NCBI GenBank assembly: GCA_963708205.1
Contig: OY970196.1
Span: forward strand, 682,001-746,000
Direction: 5' to 3'
DNA from: CAVYTF01 sp963708205
Lineage (GTDB): Bacteria > Bacteroidota > Bacteroidia > Chitinophagales > Chitinophagaceae
Length of the DNA: 64,000 bases
Shown: piece by piece, positions 42,695-52,500 of the stretch
Position numbering within the stretch: position 1 is the first letter of the stretch
How the letters are laid out: each line of letters starts with the position of its first letter
Position numbers and translations under genes: made by a program
The notes under the pieces: model-generated
The model's database searches: none
The model's input: the letters and a program-made list of their open reading frames with translations, nothing else
Told to the model about the DNA's origin: nothing

Positions 42695-44149
42695 TTATTC
42701 TTTTATGAATTTTAGCGTGCTGCTTTTATTATCGGATGATTCAATTTTCAAAAAATAATTTCCAGGTGTCAGCTTTTCTAAATTCATTGTATAATTTTTT
42801 CCGGTTGTCTTAATTTGCTGAATCAATCTTCCTGAAACATCAATAACAGAAATTTTTGTGTTTGATGAAGAAAGACCGTTAACGGTCAACACATTTTTTG
42901 TTGGGTTTGGATAAAGGAAAATTGAGTTAGTCATAGCAATCTGCTTGTTTGCCGTAATTAATTTATCTTCACTGTTACCAGCTAAAGAAGGCGTTGAAAA
43001 AGAACCTTTCCATTTGAACATACCACCAGTTGAATCTAAACCAACATCTTCACCACTCCATCCAATGGAAGAACTAAAAAAGTTCAGTGCTGTATGGTTT
43101 GCATTTGCACCTGAGTCAATTGATATCCATGTTTTGCCAAAATCATTACTATAAGAAGAACCGGGTATTGTTGATACAAAAGTGGAAGTGCCGGGAACAT
43201 TTACTATAAAGCCTTCTCGCGGAGAGCCTGAATAATCAACTTTTTTCCATGTAATGCCTCCATCATGTGTATAATTTATATACACTTTTCCATTATTATC
43301 AAATCCGGTGGAAAGACCATGTAAACTATCAGAAAAATCAAAATCAAACAAACGTTTTACAGATAAAGGAAAACTTTGCCAGTGCTGTCCTCTGTCGTCA
43401 GAGCGGTATAAAAATTGTCCCCCATTACTATCAAAGCCTCTAAACCAGATTCTGTCACCAACTGCTGAATAAGCATTGAAATCTGTTGAGTAAGGAAAGC
43501 CGTTGGGTGCAGGAATGTTTTCTGGCGGAACGCGCTGCCATGTAGCTCCGTAATCATTTGTAGTATAAATTTCAAGATAATACGGCGGTCCGGGAAGATT
43601 GCCATCGCCTACAGCAACGCCATGCTTGGCATCAAAGAAATAAATAAAATCAGGAAATGAGGTTGAATTATACACTTGCCCAACTGCAAGCTGCCTCCAT
43701 TTTCTTCCGCCATTAGTAGTTTTAAAAATGCCACCACCATTGTCTACAGCGCCATTAATCATTATAGCATAACATGTGTCTCCGTCAATCGGTGCAAGAT
43801 TGGCAATTACATAACCAGCAGGAGCATTAATTGTGTCAAGACGCCATGAACCGCCACTGTTGCCGCTTCGCAGAAAATATCTTGTATCATTTCCGATTGA
43901 GTCAAAACCAATTTTTGCCCAAACTGCAGTCGCAGTAGGTGTTTCTACTTCCGGCACATAACTATTAGCAATGCTCGGTACATTAATTTCTTTCCAGAAC
44001 TCGTTGTTATTTTTTAATGCTGAATTAGAGATTTGAGACATGCGTGGCATTTCAAGATTTTTTAATTTCTCGCTGCCCTTAATCCATTGTGCATTGGCTG
44101 AAAAGAATGTTACCAAAAGGAAAATCAAAGTGTAAATTATTTTTTTCAT
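42695..44149 (-). CDS. BNR/YCF48-like beta-propeller protein with T9SS sorting domain
   Basis: 484 residues with a signal peptide (IIYTLIFLLVTFFSANA-Q). The body carries several BNR-type repeats with the motif (S/T)xDxGxxW: FKTTNGGRKWRQ, YTTNDYGATWQRV, YRSDDRGQHWQSF, YTHDGGITWKKV, SNDFGKTWISI. They are predicted to form a beta propeller like those of sialidases or photosystem assembly factors. The last ~75 residues are a type A T9SS domain (FLYPNPTKNVLTVNG ... GNYFLKIESSDNKSS). Likely a secreted or surface-bound carbohydrate-binding or structural protein; no sialidase catalytic residues are evident. Confidence 0.88.
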   Translation of the reverse strand: MKKIIYTLIFLLVTFFSANAQWIKGSEKLKNLEMPRMSQISNSALKNNNEFWKEINVPSIANSYVPEVETPTATAVWAKIGFDSIGNDTRYFLRSGNSGGSWRLDTINAPAGYVIANLAPIDGDTCYAIMINGAVDNGGGIFKTTNGGRKWRQLAVGQVYNSTSFPDFIYFFDAKHGVAVGDGNLPGPPYYLEIYTTNDYGATWQRVPPENIPAPNGFPYSTDFNAYSAVGDRIWFRGFDSNGGQFLYRSDDRGQHWQSFPLSVKRLFDFDFSDSLHGLSTGFDNNGKVYINYTHDGGITWKKVDYSGSPREGFIVNVPGTSTFVSTIPGSSYSNDFGKTWISIDSGANANHTALNFFSSSIGWSGEDVGLDSTGGMFKWKGSFSTPSLAGNSEDKLITANKQIAMTNSIFLYPNPTKNVLTVNGLSSSNTKISVIDVSGRLIQQIKTTGKNYTMNLEKLTPGNYFLKIESSDNKSSTLKFIKE

Positions 44150-44286
44150 AAAGTATTTTTTAAAAATGATGATGCTATAAAAATCTATAATTGTTTTTCT
44201 TAATTATTTTATATTCTACTATTTGCTTATTAAAATCGTCAGTTAACCTACTTATTGCGGCCTTTGATTTTCATCGCCAACGAATG

Positions 44287-44332
44287 CCATTCAGCGATAA
44301 AAGAATTCCATTCGACTAGCTTTTTTCCATTC
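44287..44332 (+). promoter_or_regulatory. Three phased direct repeats upstream of the LytS/LytTR operon
   Basis: CCATTC occurs at 44287, 44308 and 44327 (spacing 21 and 19 bp), embedded in the longer similar words GAATGCCATTCAGC and GAATTCCATTCGAC. Two-helical-turn direct repeats are the usual form of LytTR regulator sites, and the array lies ~50-95 bp upstream of the first kinase start codon. Autoregulation is inferred only. Confidence 0.35.
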
Positions 44333-44382
44333 CATCAGTTTATTCATAAAAACTGTTACTAACTTTAGAAAGAAATTATACT

Positions 44383-45129
44383 TTGCCAAAAAACGATTTT
44401 ATATTTTCAAACAAGCGTAAATACAGGTTTACAAGGCATTTGGCTTTTTGGATAGCTTATTATTTATATCTTATTGTGTATAATTTCGGAACTACAACAG
44501 TTGCCTCTGTTACTGATCCTTATGTTTATAGTGGTTCATTAGAAGATTGGTTATATTTTCTTCCCGCTTGTCTCTTCTCTGTGTATTTTTCTCTTTATTT
44601 TATTTTGCCTGTTTATCTTAATAAAAGAAAACTCTCATTTCTGATAATTTCCGTCCTTTTTCTTAGCATTATTACGCTTGCCTATTGTTATTTTATTTCT
44701 GCAACTTTTTATTCAGATAATTCTGAATCTATAACATGGACTGAAACTCTTTTAAAATGGCGCGGATTGCCTGTTATTGCAGGGTCCGCATTAATTATTA
44801 AAATAATGAAAGATTATTTTTTGAAGCAGCAGGAAAGCGAAAAGCTTGCAATTGAAAATGTAAACAATAAACTTCAATTGCTTAAAATGCAAATGCATCC
44901 GCAAATTTTGTTTGATTGTTTACATGAAATTTATCTTGATATAGAAGCAGGAACAATAGACGCACCTGAAAGGATTTTGCAATTATCTGACCTGTTGAGT
45001 TATTCATTGTATGAAGCTGGTTCCGAAGAAATTTTATTAGATAAAAAAATAAAAATGATTACAAATTTTCGTGAATTAAAAAATAAAAGCATTCAACGAA
45101 CAGAAAATCCGGAAGATGAATATTCATGA
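44383..45129 (+). CDS. Truncated LytS-like sensor (degenerate histidine kinase)
   Basis: 248 residues, starting with TTG; no in-frame ATG precedes the conserved beginning (PKNDFIFSNKRKYRFTRHLAFWIAYY), which aligns with the start of the next protein (NIHEFIFSTQRKKRIQRHILFW). Four TM segments are predicted, followed by the His_kinase linker. The phospho-acceptor block reads MHPQILFDCLHEIYLD instead of HPHFLFNTLNNIYS: the histidine is replaced by glutamine or shifted, and the protein ends after ~85 further residues without an ATPase domain. It overlaps the intact kinase gene by 14 bp, so translation is coupled. It is probably a non-catalytic partner of the downstream kinase. Confidence 0.78.
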   Translation: MPKNDFIFSNKRKYRFTRHLAFWIAYYLYLIVYNFGTTTVASVTDPYVYSGSLEDWLYFLPACLFSVYFSLYFILPVYLNKRKLSFLIISVLFLSIITLAYCYFISATFYSDNSESITWTETLLKWRGLPVIAGSALIIKIMKDYFLKQQESEKLAIENVNNKLQLLKMQMHPQILFDCLHEIYLDIEAGTIDAPERILQLSDLLSYSLYEAGSEEILLDKKIKMITNFRELKNKSIQRTENPEDEYS

Positions 45130-46273
45130 ATTCATATTTTCTACTCAAAGAAAAAAACGCATACAAAGACATATTTTGTTTTGGGTTGCTGGTTATCTTT
45201 TTTATGTTTTAACTTATCCGCCCGGTGGCTACGGAAGTGCTAACGGGCTAGCAGGCGACGGTTTTTTTAGGTTTTATGAAATGGCTTTTATCAGAAATAT
45301 TTTTGGTCTAACAGGACAAATGATTTTCTGTTATGGGTTTGCATATTTTCTTATGCCTTCATTTATTTGGAAGAAAAAATATTTGCAGTTCGTATGCATG
45401 ATCTTACTTCTGTGGGCTGCAGCTTCTTTGCTTTACTTTATCTCCGCAAGCTATGTTTACAACCCAATCATGAAACGCCTTGGATTAAACCAGGATCCCA
45501 ATGAAATTATTATTTTAGTAAGCTTTAAATATTTGTTTTTTGCAAGCGTATCATCAAGAGTTTTTATTTTTATTTCGCTAAAACTTTTTAAAGACTGGCA
45601 ACAAAAACAAAAAGATGTTTTAAGTTTAAAAAAAGAAAATGCGAATGCAGAATTAAGCCTGTTAAAAGCGCAAATACGTCCGCATTTTTTATTCAATACA
45701 TTAAACAATATTTATTCTTTCACTTTAAATAAATCTAATCAAGCTAAGTATTTAGTAAAAAAACTTAGTGACATGCTGCATTACATGGTTGAAGAATGTG
45801 ATCAACAGTTTGTAGCTTTAAACAAAGAAATAAAACTGATAAGCGACTACATTGAACTGGAGAAAGTTCGTTATGGAAAAAGACTTGATATAGAAATTGA
45901 AACAAGAGGTGATTTCAGTAATAAATTAATTGCGCCTTTGTTAATGATACCTTTTGTAGAGAACAGTTTTAAACATGGCGCGAGCAGGATGCTTGTAAAT
46001 CCGTTGATAAGATTAACTATCGAAATAAAAGAAGACAAGCTACATTTTTCTTTGATAAACAGTAAGCCAATTTCAGAAATATACGCAAACAAAAAAAACG
46101 GCATCGGTTTGAGTAATGTTAGAAAAAGATTACAACTTTTATTTCCTGATAAACATTACTTGCAAATCGAATCAACAAAAGATTTGTATAAAGTGAATAT
46201 GCAATTGCCGGTGCAGGAAAATTATGCTGCAAATAAATTGATGCAAGAAAAAATAATAACTGTAACTGCTTAA
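45116..46273 (+). CDS. LytS-family sensor histidine kinase
   Basis: 385 residues. An N-terminal membrane region of about four helices (to ~165), a short coiled linker (KKENANAELSLLKAQ), then the His_kinase domain with an intact acceptor block IRPHFLFNTLNNIYSF and the HATPase_c N box PFVENSFKHGA plus a G box KNGIGLSNVRKRL. Such kinases phosphorylate LytTR response regulators, and one is encoded 8 bp downstream. The signal is unknown. The degenerate paralogue immediately upstream probably arose by duplication. Confidence 0.92.
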   Translation: MNIHEFIFSTQRKKRIQRHILFWVAGYLFYVLTYPPGGYGSANGLAGDGFFRFYEMAFIRNIFGLTGQMIFCYGFAYFLMPSFIWKKKYLQFVCMILLLWAAASLLYFISASYVYNPIMKRLGLNQDPNEIIILVSFKYLFFASVSSRVFIFISLKLFKDWQQKQKDVLSLKKENANAELSLLKAQIRPHFLFNTLNNIYSFTLNKSNQAKYLVKKLSDMLHYMVEECDQQFVALNKEIKLISDYIELEKVRYGKRLDIEIETRGDFSNKLIAPLLMIPFVENSFKHGASRMLVNPLIRLTIEIKEDKLHFSLINSKPISEIYANKKNGIGLSNVRKRLQLLFPDKHYLQIESTKDLYKVNMQLPVQENYAANKLMQEKIITVTA

Positions 46274-46281
46274 ATATTTTT

Positions 46282-46995
46282 ATGTCAACCAAAAAAATAA
46301 TCTGCCTTGCTGTTGATGATGAACCGCCAGCGTTGAACATCATTCAAAAATACATTGAAATGGTGCCTTCTCTAGAACTTGCGGCAACCTGCAATAATGG
46401 AGTGGAAGCTTTGGCATTTCTTCAAAACAAAAATGTTGATCTTATTTTTCTGGATATACAAATGCCACAAATTTTAGGAACAAATTTTATACGCACCTTA
46501 AAGAATCCGCCGAAAGTAATTTTTACAACTGCTTTTAGAAAATATGCAGTGGAAGGTTTTGATTTGGATGCTGTCGATTATTTATTAAAACCAATTTCGT
46601 TTGATCGCTTTTTGAAAGCAGTTAATAAAGTTATGAATACGACTTTACCTGTTAAGAATGCATCTTTTTATATAGAAAAAGAAAACAATAATTTCATTCA
46701 TTTTCGTGCTGACAGAAAAACTTTAAAAATTCCGCTTGATGATATTTTATTTGTTGAAAGTTTGAAAGATTATATAAAAGTAGTTACAAAGTCAAAGCCA
46801 ATCGTAACCAAACAATCTATTTCTTCACTTGAAGAAAATCTGCCCGCTAATTTTATTCGGATTCACCGTTCTTATATTGTTTCAGTTGATAAAATTGAAT
46901 CCTATACAAACGAACTCGTTCAAATAGGCAAACATGAATTACCCATTAGCAGAAGTTATCGGCATGAGGTAGAAAAAATTTTGAAAGAAGCTTAA
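46282..46995 (+). CDS. LytTR-family response regulator
   Basis: 237 residues. Receiver domain with acidic residues D12/D13 (AVDDEPPAL), the phospho-accepting D58 (LIFLDIQMPQ), T in FTTAFRKYAVEGF and K in LLKPISFDRF. The C-terminal LytTR DNA-binding domain shows DILFVESLKDYIKVVT, NFIRIHRSYIVSVDKIES and ELPISRSYRHEV. It should bind direct repeats in promoters; the repeats at 44287-44332 are the nearest candidates. It is last in the sensor-kinase-regulator operon and overlaps the stop codon of the convergent methyltransferase by 4 bp. Confidence 0.93.
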   Translation: MSTKKIICLAVDDEPPALNIIQKYIEMVPSLELAATCNNGVEALAFLQNKNVDLIFLDIQMPQILGTNFIRTLKNPPKVIFTTAFRKYAVEGFDLDAVDYLLKPISFDRFLKAVNKVMNTTLPVKNASFYIEKENNNFIHFRADRKTLKIPLDDILFVESLKDYIKVVTKSKPIVTKQSISSLEENLPANFIRIHRSYIVSVDKIESYTNELVQIGKHELPISRSYRHEVEKILKEA

Positions 46996-47666
46996 TCTTT
47001 TTTTGCCTGCACACAAATGACAGACTCATAATCCTCATCCCGAAATTCCAGTTCTTCAGTTGTTAGATCTTCTGCCGCCAATCCATATAAGAATGCCGTT
47101 GATACCAGCACATTTCCAAATGCCTGCACCTGCACATTATCTTCTCCAAATACATCACCAAAAAGTCTTTGTGCTGCTGCACTTGTAACACGCCAGTAAT
47201 CGCCCCATCTATCCATATCATACCGGCTAATCTGGCTGGTGCAGGATAGCGAAGCAAGCAAAACTCCGCCGGGTTTAAGAACGCGTTGCAATGTTTTAAT
47301 CGCTGCATTAACGTCATAAATAAACTGAAGTGTTTGTGTAATAATGAAGCAATCAAATTTATTTGATAGAATATGCTCCGCTTTGGTAAGGTCTGCAACA
47401 ATCGTGGCAGATGCATCCGGATGATCCTGGTCCAGTATATCTGATGCAGTAACTTTCGAGCCTCCGAATTGCTTCGTGTACCGGTCATCTCCCACTTCCA
47501 CAACATGCCCTTTGATATCGTCGGAATATTTACTTAGAAATTGCTCAATGTAATATCGATCAATCGGCTGTCCACGATCATATCCGAAAGATCGCGTAAT
47601 TGGTTCAACGCGCCGCAGATCACCGAAATTAATAGATTGGTTGGTGTTTGTATTTTCAGAAAGCAT
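46992..47666 (-). CDS. Class I SAM-dependent methyltransferase
   Basis: 224 residues, soluble. The SAM-binding motif I is HVVEVGDDRYTKQFGG (a degenerate E-x-G-x-G), the acidic post-II residue is in TASDILDQDHPDA, followed by IVADLTKAEHI and the post-motif LQRVLKPGGVLLASLSC, typical of methyltransferase type 11. Many close relatives lie in glycan-synthesis clusters. Its start codon is 9 bp from the 3' end of tRNA-Arg, with AAAGGA 3 bp before the ATG, an unusually clear Shine-Dalgarno for this phylum. It is more GC-rich than the neighbouring kinase genes, which together with the tRNA-adjacent position hints at acquisition by transfer. Confidence 0.8.
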   Translation of the reverse strand: MLSENTNTNQSINFGDLRRVEPITRSFGYDRGQPIDRYYIEQFLSKYSDDIKGHVVEVGDDRYTKQFGGSKVTASDILDQDHPDASATIVADLTKAEHILSNKFDCFIITQTLQFIYDVNAAIKTLQRVLKPGGVLLASLSCTSQISRYDMDRWGDYWRVTSAAAQRLFGDVFGEDNVQVQAFGNVLVSTAFLYGLAAEDLTTEELEFRDEDYESVICVQAKKD

Positions 47667-47675
47667 AATCCTTTG

Positions 47676-47749
47676 TGACCCCGCCAGGATTCAAACCTGG
47701 AACCTCTTGATCCGTAGTCAAGTACTCTATTCAGTTAAGCTACGGGGCC
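47676..47749 (-). tRNA. tRNA-Arg (anticodon ACG)
   Basis: The minus strand folds into a full cloverleaf: acceptor GGCCCCG pairing with CGGGGTC (one G-T pair), discriminator A, anticodon stem CTTGA/TCAAG around the loop CTACGGA (anticodon ACG), and a T arm with GGTTTGAATCC-type sequence (CCAGG/CCTGG stem). CCA is not encoded. A TAnnTTTG box lies just upstream, and the methyltransferase gene begins 9 bp downstream. Confidence 0.93.
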
Positions 47750-47763
47750 ATTTTTATTGGCTG

Positions 47764-47771
47764 CAAATATA
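47764..47771 (-). promoter_or_regulatory. Putative -7 promoter box of tRNA-Arg
   Basis: TATATTTG on the minus strand, 14 bp before the mature tRNA 5' end, matches TAnnTTTG. It would also drive the methyltransferase gene directly behind the tRNA. Confidence 0.5.
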
Positions 47772-47796
47772 ACATCAAAAATAAAAAACGTTACTT

Positions 47797-48573
47797 CTAA
47801 TCCTTATAAAGTTTTGCAGCAACAGCTTCGGATAATACTTTTGGTGACAGCCATGCCATCGCTGCTCCCACTTTATTTATCACACCTGTTATCACTTCTT
47901 TTTTCTTTTTAAACATACTTTTAATTGCTATGGCAGCAACATCCGCAGGCTGCATGTTTACTTTTTCTCCAGCTTTTATAGCATTCACACTGATTTTAGC
48001 GCGACTTGCAAAACCAGTATCTGTGCCTCCCGGACAAACACAGGTAACCGATACATTTGTATCTTTTAATTCATAATGCAACCCTCTAGAAAAGTTTAAG
48101 ACAAATGCTTTGGTAGCAGCATATATATTCAGGTAAGGAACAGCCTGGTATGCGGCAGTGCTGGAAATATTTAGTATAAAAGATTGCGATTGTTTTTTTA
48201 GTTGAGGTAAAAATAAATAGATCAACTCTACCAAAACATGCATGTTCACATGCATCATATCTTCATGATCCTGCAGTGAATATTTTTCTAATGCTCCGCT
48301 TAGACCATAACCTGCATTGTTTATTAAAATGTTTATATCAAACTTATTTTCATTACACCAATCAAAAATTTCTTTTGCTGCCTTGGGTTTTGAAAGATCG
48401 ATTGCAAAATAGTCCGCTTTTACGTTATATTTTTTTTGCACTTCTTCCCTTAATTGTTTCAACTGATCTTCACTTCTTGCAATAAGTAATACATCGCTTT
48501 TTCTTTTGCATAATTCATAAACCATTTCTTTGCCTATTCCTTTGCTTGCGCCTGTAATTAATGCGTATGACAT
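47797..48573 (-). CDS. Short-chain dehydrogenase/reductase
   Basis: 258 residues of classical SDR form. The cofactor loop is TGASKGIG (~7-14), NNAGYG gives the NNAG structural motif, the catalytic serine is in LNISSTAAY, and Y-x-x-x-K is YAATK (~150). A basic residue after the first strand (IARSEDQL) suggests NADPH preference. It is similar to the short-chain family with AALSPKVLSEAVAAKLY-type C-terminal helices (DltE-like). The substrate is unknown. A terminator for the upstream PhyH gene ends ~13 bp before its start codon, leaving little room for a separate promoter. Confidence 0.87.
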   Translation of the reverse strand: MSYALITGASKGIGKEMVYELCKRKSDVLLIARSEDQLKQLREEVQKKYNVKADYFAIDLSKPKAAKEIFDWCNENKFDINILINNAGYGLSGALEKYSLQDHEDMMHVNMHVLVELIYLFLPQLKKQSQSFILNISSTAAYQAVPYLNIYAATKAFVLNFSRGLHYELKDTNVSVTCVCPGGTDTGFASRAKISVNAIKAGEKVNMQPADVAAIAIKSMFKKKKEVITGVINKVGAAMAWLSPKVLSEAVAAKLYKD

Positions 48574-48585
48574 TTTTATTTTTTA

Positions 48586-48616
48586 TAAATAAAGAAGCCA
48601 ACAATGCGTTGGCTTC
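48586..48616 (-). terminator. Intrinsic terminator after the PhyH gene
   Basis: On the minus strand GAAGCCAAC-GCATT-GTTGGCTTC (perfect 9-bp stem, 48616-48594), then TTTATTTA. It begins 21 bp after the PhyH stop and ends close to the SDR start. Confidence 0.65.
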
Positions 48617-48636
48617 ATCAAAATTCTTTTTAAATT

Positions 48637-49434
48637 CTATCTGAAATAATGATACAATGCTGTTCTGCTTCTTTCATGTTTAGGCATATATTTTCCTGTG
48701 ATGATGGGAACATATAAAACACGTCTTCTGCTTGCCGCTCCGAAGTGCGGCGATTGCTTTACGCGATGCCAGGTGCGCCCCTCATGCACCGTTAAATCAC
48801 CGGCTTCAATATTAAAACCTACTTCTCTTCTATCATCTCCGTTGCTGTAATATCTTTTTCCAAACACTAAATTCATGGCACCTTTTTTATGCGTGCCCGG
48901 CAATACACGCAATCCTCCATTTTCAAAAGCACAATCATCCAAATGAATACCAACATTCAACATCGGCATTATTTTTTGACCTAAAAAAAGATCTCGCGGA
49001 CAATCTGTATGCCAGCCCATTTTACTGAAAACACCACCTTCAACACGCACATAATGATTTAAGACCAATCCATCTTTTTCATTTTCAGTAAGCCTGCCTT
49101 CGTATGGATAAAGCAATGCTGTTAATGCCTGAAACCTTTGATCCTGCAGCATTTCATGCAGATAAGGACTGAACTGAGAAAGAAAACAAGAGCGCTGAAT
49201 TAACTTATTTCCAAACTCATCAATGCCAAACTTTAATAAAGTTCCATTCACTTTTGTACGACCTTCCGCGATCCATTCTTTATCAATGCGATCCGTTTCA
49301 CTTATAATTTTTTTTATTACACTTTTATTAAAAAAACCAGGAAAACGCATTACACCATTCTTTCTAAAATATTTTATTTGTTCTTCTGTTAACTGTTCTC
49401 CCAAAGTAAAAGTTGCAGTTTCTATTTTTGACAT
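48637..49434 (-). CDS. Phytanoyl-CoA dioxygenase (PhyH) family protein
   Basis: 265 residues, Fe(II)/2-oxoglutarate oxygenase fold. The metal-binding H-x-D is in MGWHTDCPRDLF (~140); the distal histidine is in GDLTVHEGRTWHRV; the 2-oxoglutarate-binding arginine is likely in AASRRRVLYVPII. The N-terminus (LTEEQIKYFRKNGVMRFPGFF) is typical of PhyH. It hydroxylates a small organic substrate that sequence alone does not identify. It has its own terminator; upstream lies dnaE on the same strand with a 74-bp gap. Confidence 0.88.
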   Translation of the reverse strand: MSKIETATFTLGEQLTEEQIKYFRKNGVMRFPGFFNKSVIKKIISETDRIDKEWIAEGRTKVNGTLLKFGIDEFGNKLIQRSCFLSQFSPYLHEMLQDQRFQALTALLYPYEGRLTENEKDGLVLNHYVRVEGGVFSKMGWHTDCPRDLFLGQKIMPMLNVGIHLDDCAFENGGLRVLPGTHKKGAMNLVFGKRYYSNGDDRREVGFNIEAGDLTVHEGRTWHRVKQSPHFGAASRRRVLYVPIITGKYMPKHERSRTALYHYFR

Positions 49435-49508
49435 ACGTCTCTTTTTCTATAAAGTAAAGGTCAGAAAATTTGATGAATTTTTTTTGTTAAGATAAAGATG
49501 CAAATATA

Positions 49509-52500
49509 TTAAACCAGCACAACATTCACTTCAACTTCAGGATTGCTTAATAAAAAATCCGCCATTTCTTCATTCATAGAAAAACCTTTTTCTGTAGTAA
49601 ATAAACTAAGTTTTAAATTCTCAAAAGGTTCATGAATATTAAATTTCACTGCTGATTTTCCGGGATTGCTGCGCAGATTTTTATGTAAGAATTCAACTAC
49701 ATCTTGTGTAATTGATTCTGCCTGGATATTAAGTTCTAATTGTTTGGTAAGCATTTGCTTTGCAGTTTCTAAAAGTGAAATTGCTGTTGCTTTAAACTCG
49801 TACAACTCACTGTTATAGCGCATTTTGAAGTGTCCGGTTATTAAAATATTTTTCCCTTTATCAAGATAATCTTTGAAGCGCATATATTCATCACTCCACA
49901 ACATCAGTTCAGATTTTCCGCTAAAATCTTCGATGATAAGAGATCCAAAGTTCTTTCCGTTTTTTGTAAGGCGATGTTGCGCATCAACAACCAAACCCGC
50001 GATGCGATAAATTTTATTCGGAGCTGAAGTTATGAGCGTATTGCTTTCTTTTATTTCATTAAAATCTGCAAGCTTTGTAATACCATAATAAGTTAATTCA
50101 AATTTAAAATGATCAAGCGGATGCCCGCTCATAAACATTCCTGTCACATCTTTTTCATGATCCAGCAATTCAGTTAAAGTCCAGGGTTCACATGACGGAA
50201 GCTTTGGAGAAGCAATTTCAGGCATCACAGAATCACCAAAAAGACTGTTGCTGTTTTGAGTTTTATTAGTATGAAAAATATTTCCGAAACGTATTAATTT
50301 TTCAATCCCGTTTATTGTATCGCTTGGCGGTACATAAAAATATTGTGCACGATGCAGCTCTTTAAAACAATCGAAAGCACCGGAATATGCCAGACTTTCA
50401 ATTGATTTTTTATTGACATTGCCTTGGCTTACACGCTGCACAAAATCGTAAATAGTTTTATAAAAGCCGTTTTTATTTCTTTCATTAATTATACCTTCAA
50501 TTGCAGCATCACCAACACCTTTCAAGCCTCCAAGACCAAAACGAATTTCGCCACGAGCGTTGACAGCAAAGCCTTTCAGCGATTCATTAATATCAGGACC
50601 AAGCACTTTCAAACCCATTCTTTTGCATTCTTCCATAAAAAAAGTTATCTTCTCAATACTACCCGCATGATTCAAAACTGCAGACATGTATTCGCCGGGA
50701 TAATATACTTTTAAATAAGCAGTTTGATATGCAACCAATGCATAGCATGTTGAATGAGATTTGTTGAAAGCATATTGCGCAAAATATTCCCAGTCGCACC
50801 ATATTTTTTGTAACACATCTTCAGGATGATTTTTTGCACGCGCACCTTTTATAAAATCATCTTTCATTTTATCCAAAGTCCTTCTATCTTTTTTGCCCAT
50901 TGCTTTTCGCAATACATCGGCCTGACCTTTTGTAAAGCCTGCAATCTTTTGCGAAAGCTGCATGACTTGCTCCTGGTAAACTGTTATGCCATACGTTTCA
51001 TCCAGATATTCTTCCATCTCAGGAAGATCATAAACGATACTTTCTCGTCCATGTTTGCGAGAAATATAATTTGGAATATACGCCATTGGTCCCGGACGAA
51101 ACAATGCATTCATCGCAATAAGATCATCGAATTTATCGGGCTTTAATTCGCGCAAATATTTTTGCATGCCTGCACTTTCAAACTGGAATGTGCCGTTGGT
51201 TTCCGCGCGTTGATAGAGTTGAAAAACTTTTGCATCATCAAGCGGAAGTTCATCAAGATTGATGTCGAGATTATGATTAAGTTTGATTAATTCCAACGCG
51301 GTTTTTAAAATGGATAAAGTTTTCAACCCAAGAAAATCCATTTTTATTACACCTGCTTCTTCAATAATATTTCCACCGATTTGTGTAACCCATAAATCAG
51401 AATCTTTGGAAGTGGCAACAGGAATTAATTCAGTCAAGTCTTTTGGTGCAATGATAATTCCTGCAGCATGAATGCCCGTGTTGCGCACATTTCCTTCAAG
51501 TCTTTCGGCTTCCTGCAAAACCTGCGCGCGCAAATCATTTCCTTTATAAATTTCCCGCAGGCGTCTTGCGTTTTCAATTTCTTCAGCACCATAACCAAAC
51601 TCCTGCAAAGACTTTTCTCCATCTTTAATTGTAAGTGGGGACTGAAGAATTTTTCGCAACTCTGTTCCTACTCTTTCAGGAACCATTTTTGCCAACGCAT
51701 TACTTTCCGGTAAGGAAAGATCCATCACGCGCGCCACATCTTTGATGCTCATTTTCGCAGCCATCGTGCCATAAGTGATGATTTGCGCAACCTGGTTTTT
51801 GCCATATTTTTTTACAACATAATCAATCACTTTTTGTCTTCCTTCATCATCAAAATCCGTATCAATATCAGGCATTGATTTTCTATCAGGATTGAGAAAT
51901 CTTTCGAACAATAAATTATACTTTATCGGATCAATGTTGGTAATGCCAATGCAATAAGCAACCACAGAACCCGCAGCCGAGCCGCGTCCCGGGCCTACAA
52001 AGACTTTCATTTCACGACCGGCTTTTATAAAATCACTTACTATTAAAAAATATCCGGCAAAGCCCATTGCTTTAATGGTGAATAATTCAAAATTTAATCG
52101 CTCGTCAAGCGATGCAGTTATTTCATGATAGCGAATTTTGGCGCCTTCATAAGCGAGATGTTTTAAATATTCCCATTGATTTAGGGTATCGTCTTCATGA
52201 ATTTTAAAAGATGTGGGAACAGGAAAGGCAGGAAGCAAAATATCTTTCTTCAAATTCAATACTTCGATCTTATCAACGATCATATTTGTGTTGTCAATTG
52301 ATTCAGGAACATCTTTAAAAAGTTCCGTCATTTCATTTGTTGACTTAAAATAAAATTCATTGTTTGGAAATTTGAAACGCCTGTTTTTTAGCTGAATTTC
52401 ATCATTCACAAAATCGTCAAAGCCAGGCGTGCTCTGCTTTTCACCGGTATTGATGCAAAGCAAAATATCATGTGCGTTTGAATGTTCTTTCTCAACATAA

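Noticed and set aside
46992..47749. tRNA-linked genomic island
   Set aside because: No integrase, no direct repeat of the tRNA 3' end was seen within the window, and neighbours are ordinary chromosomal genes; only the methyltransferase itself is suspicious.
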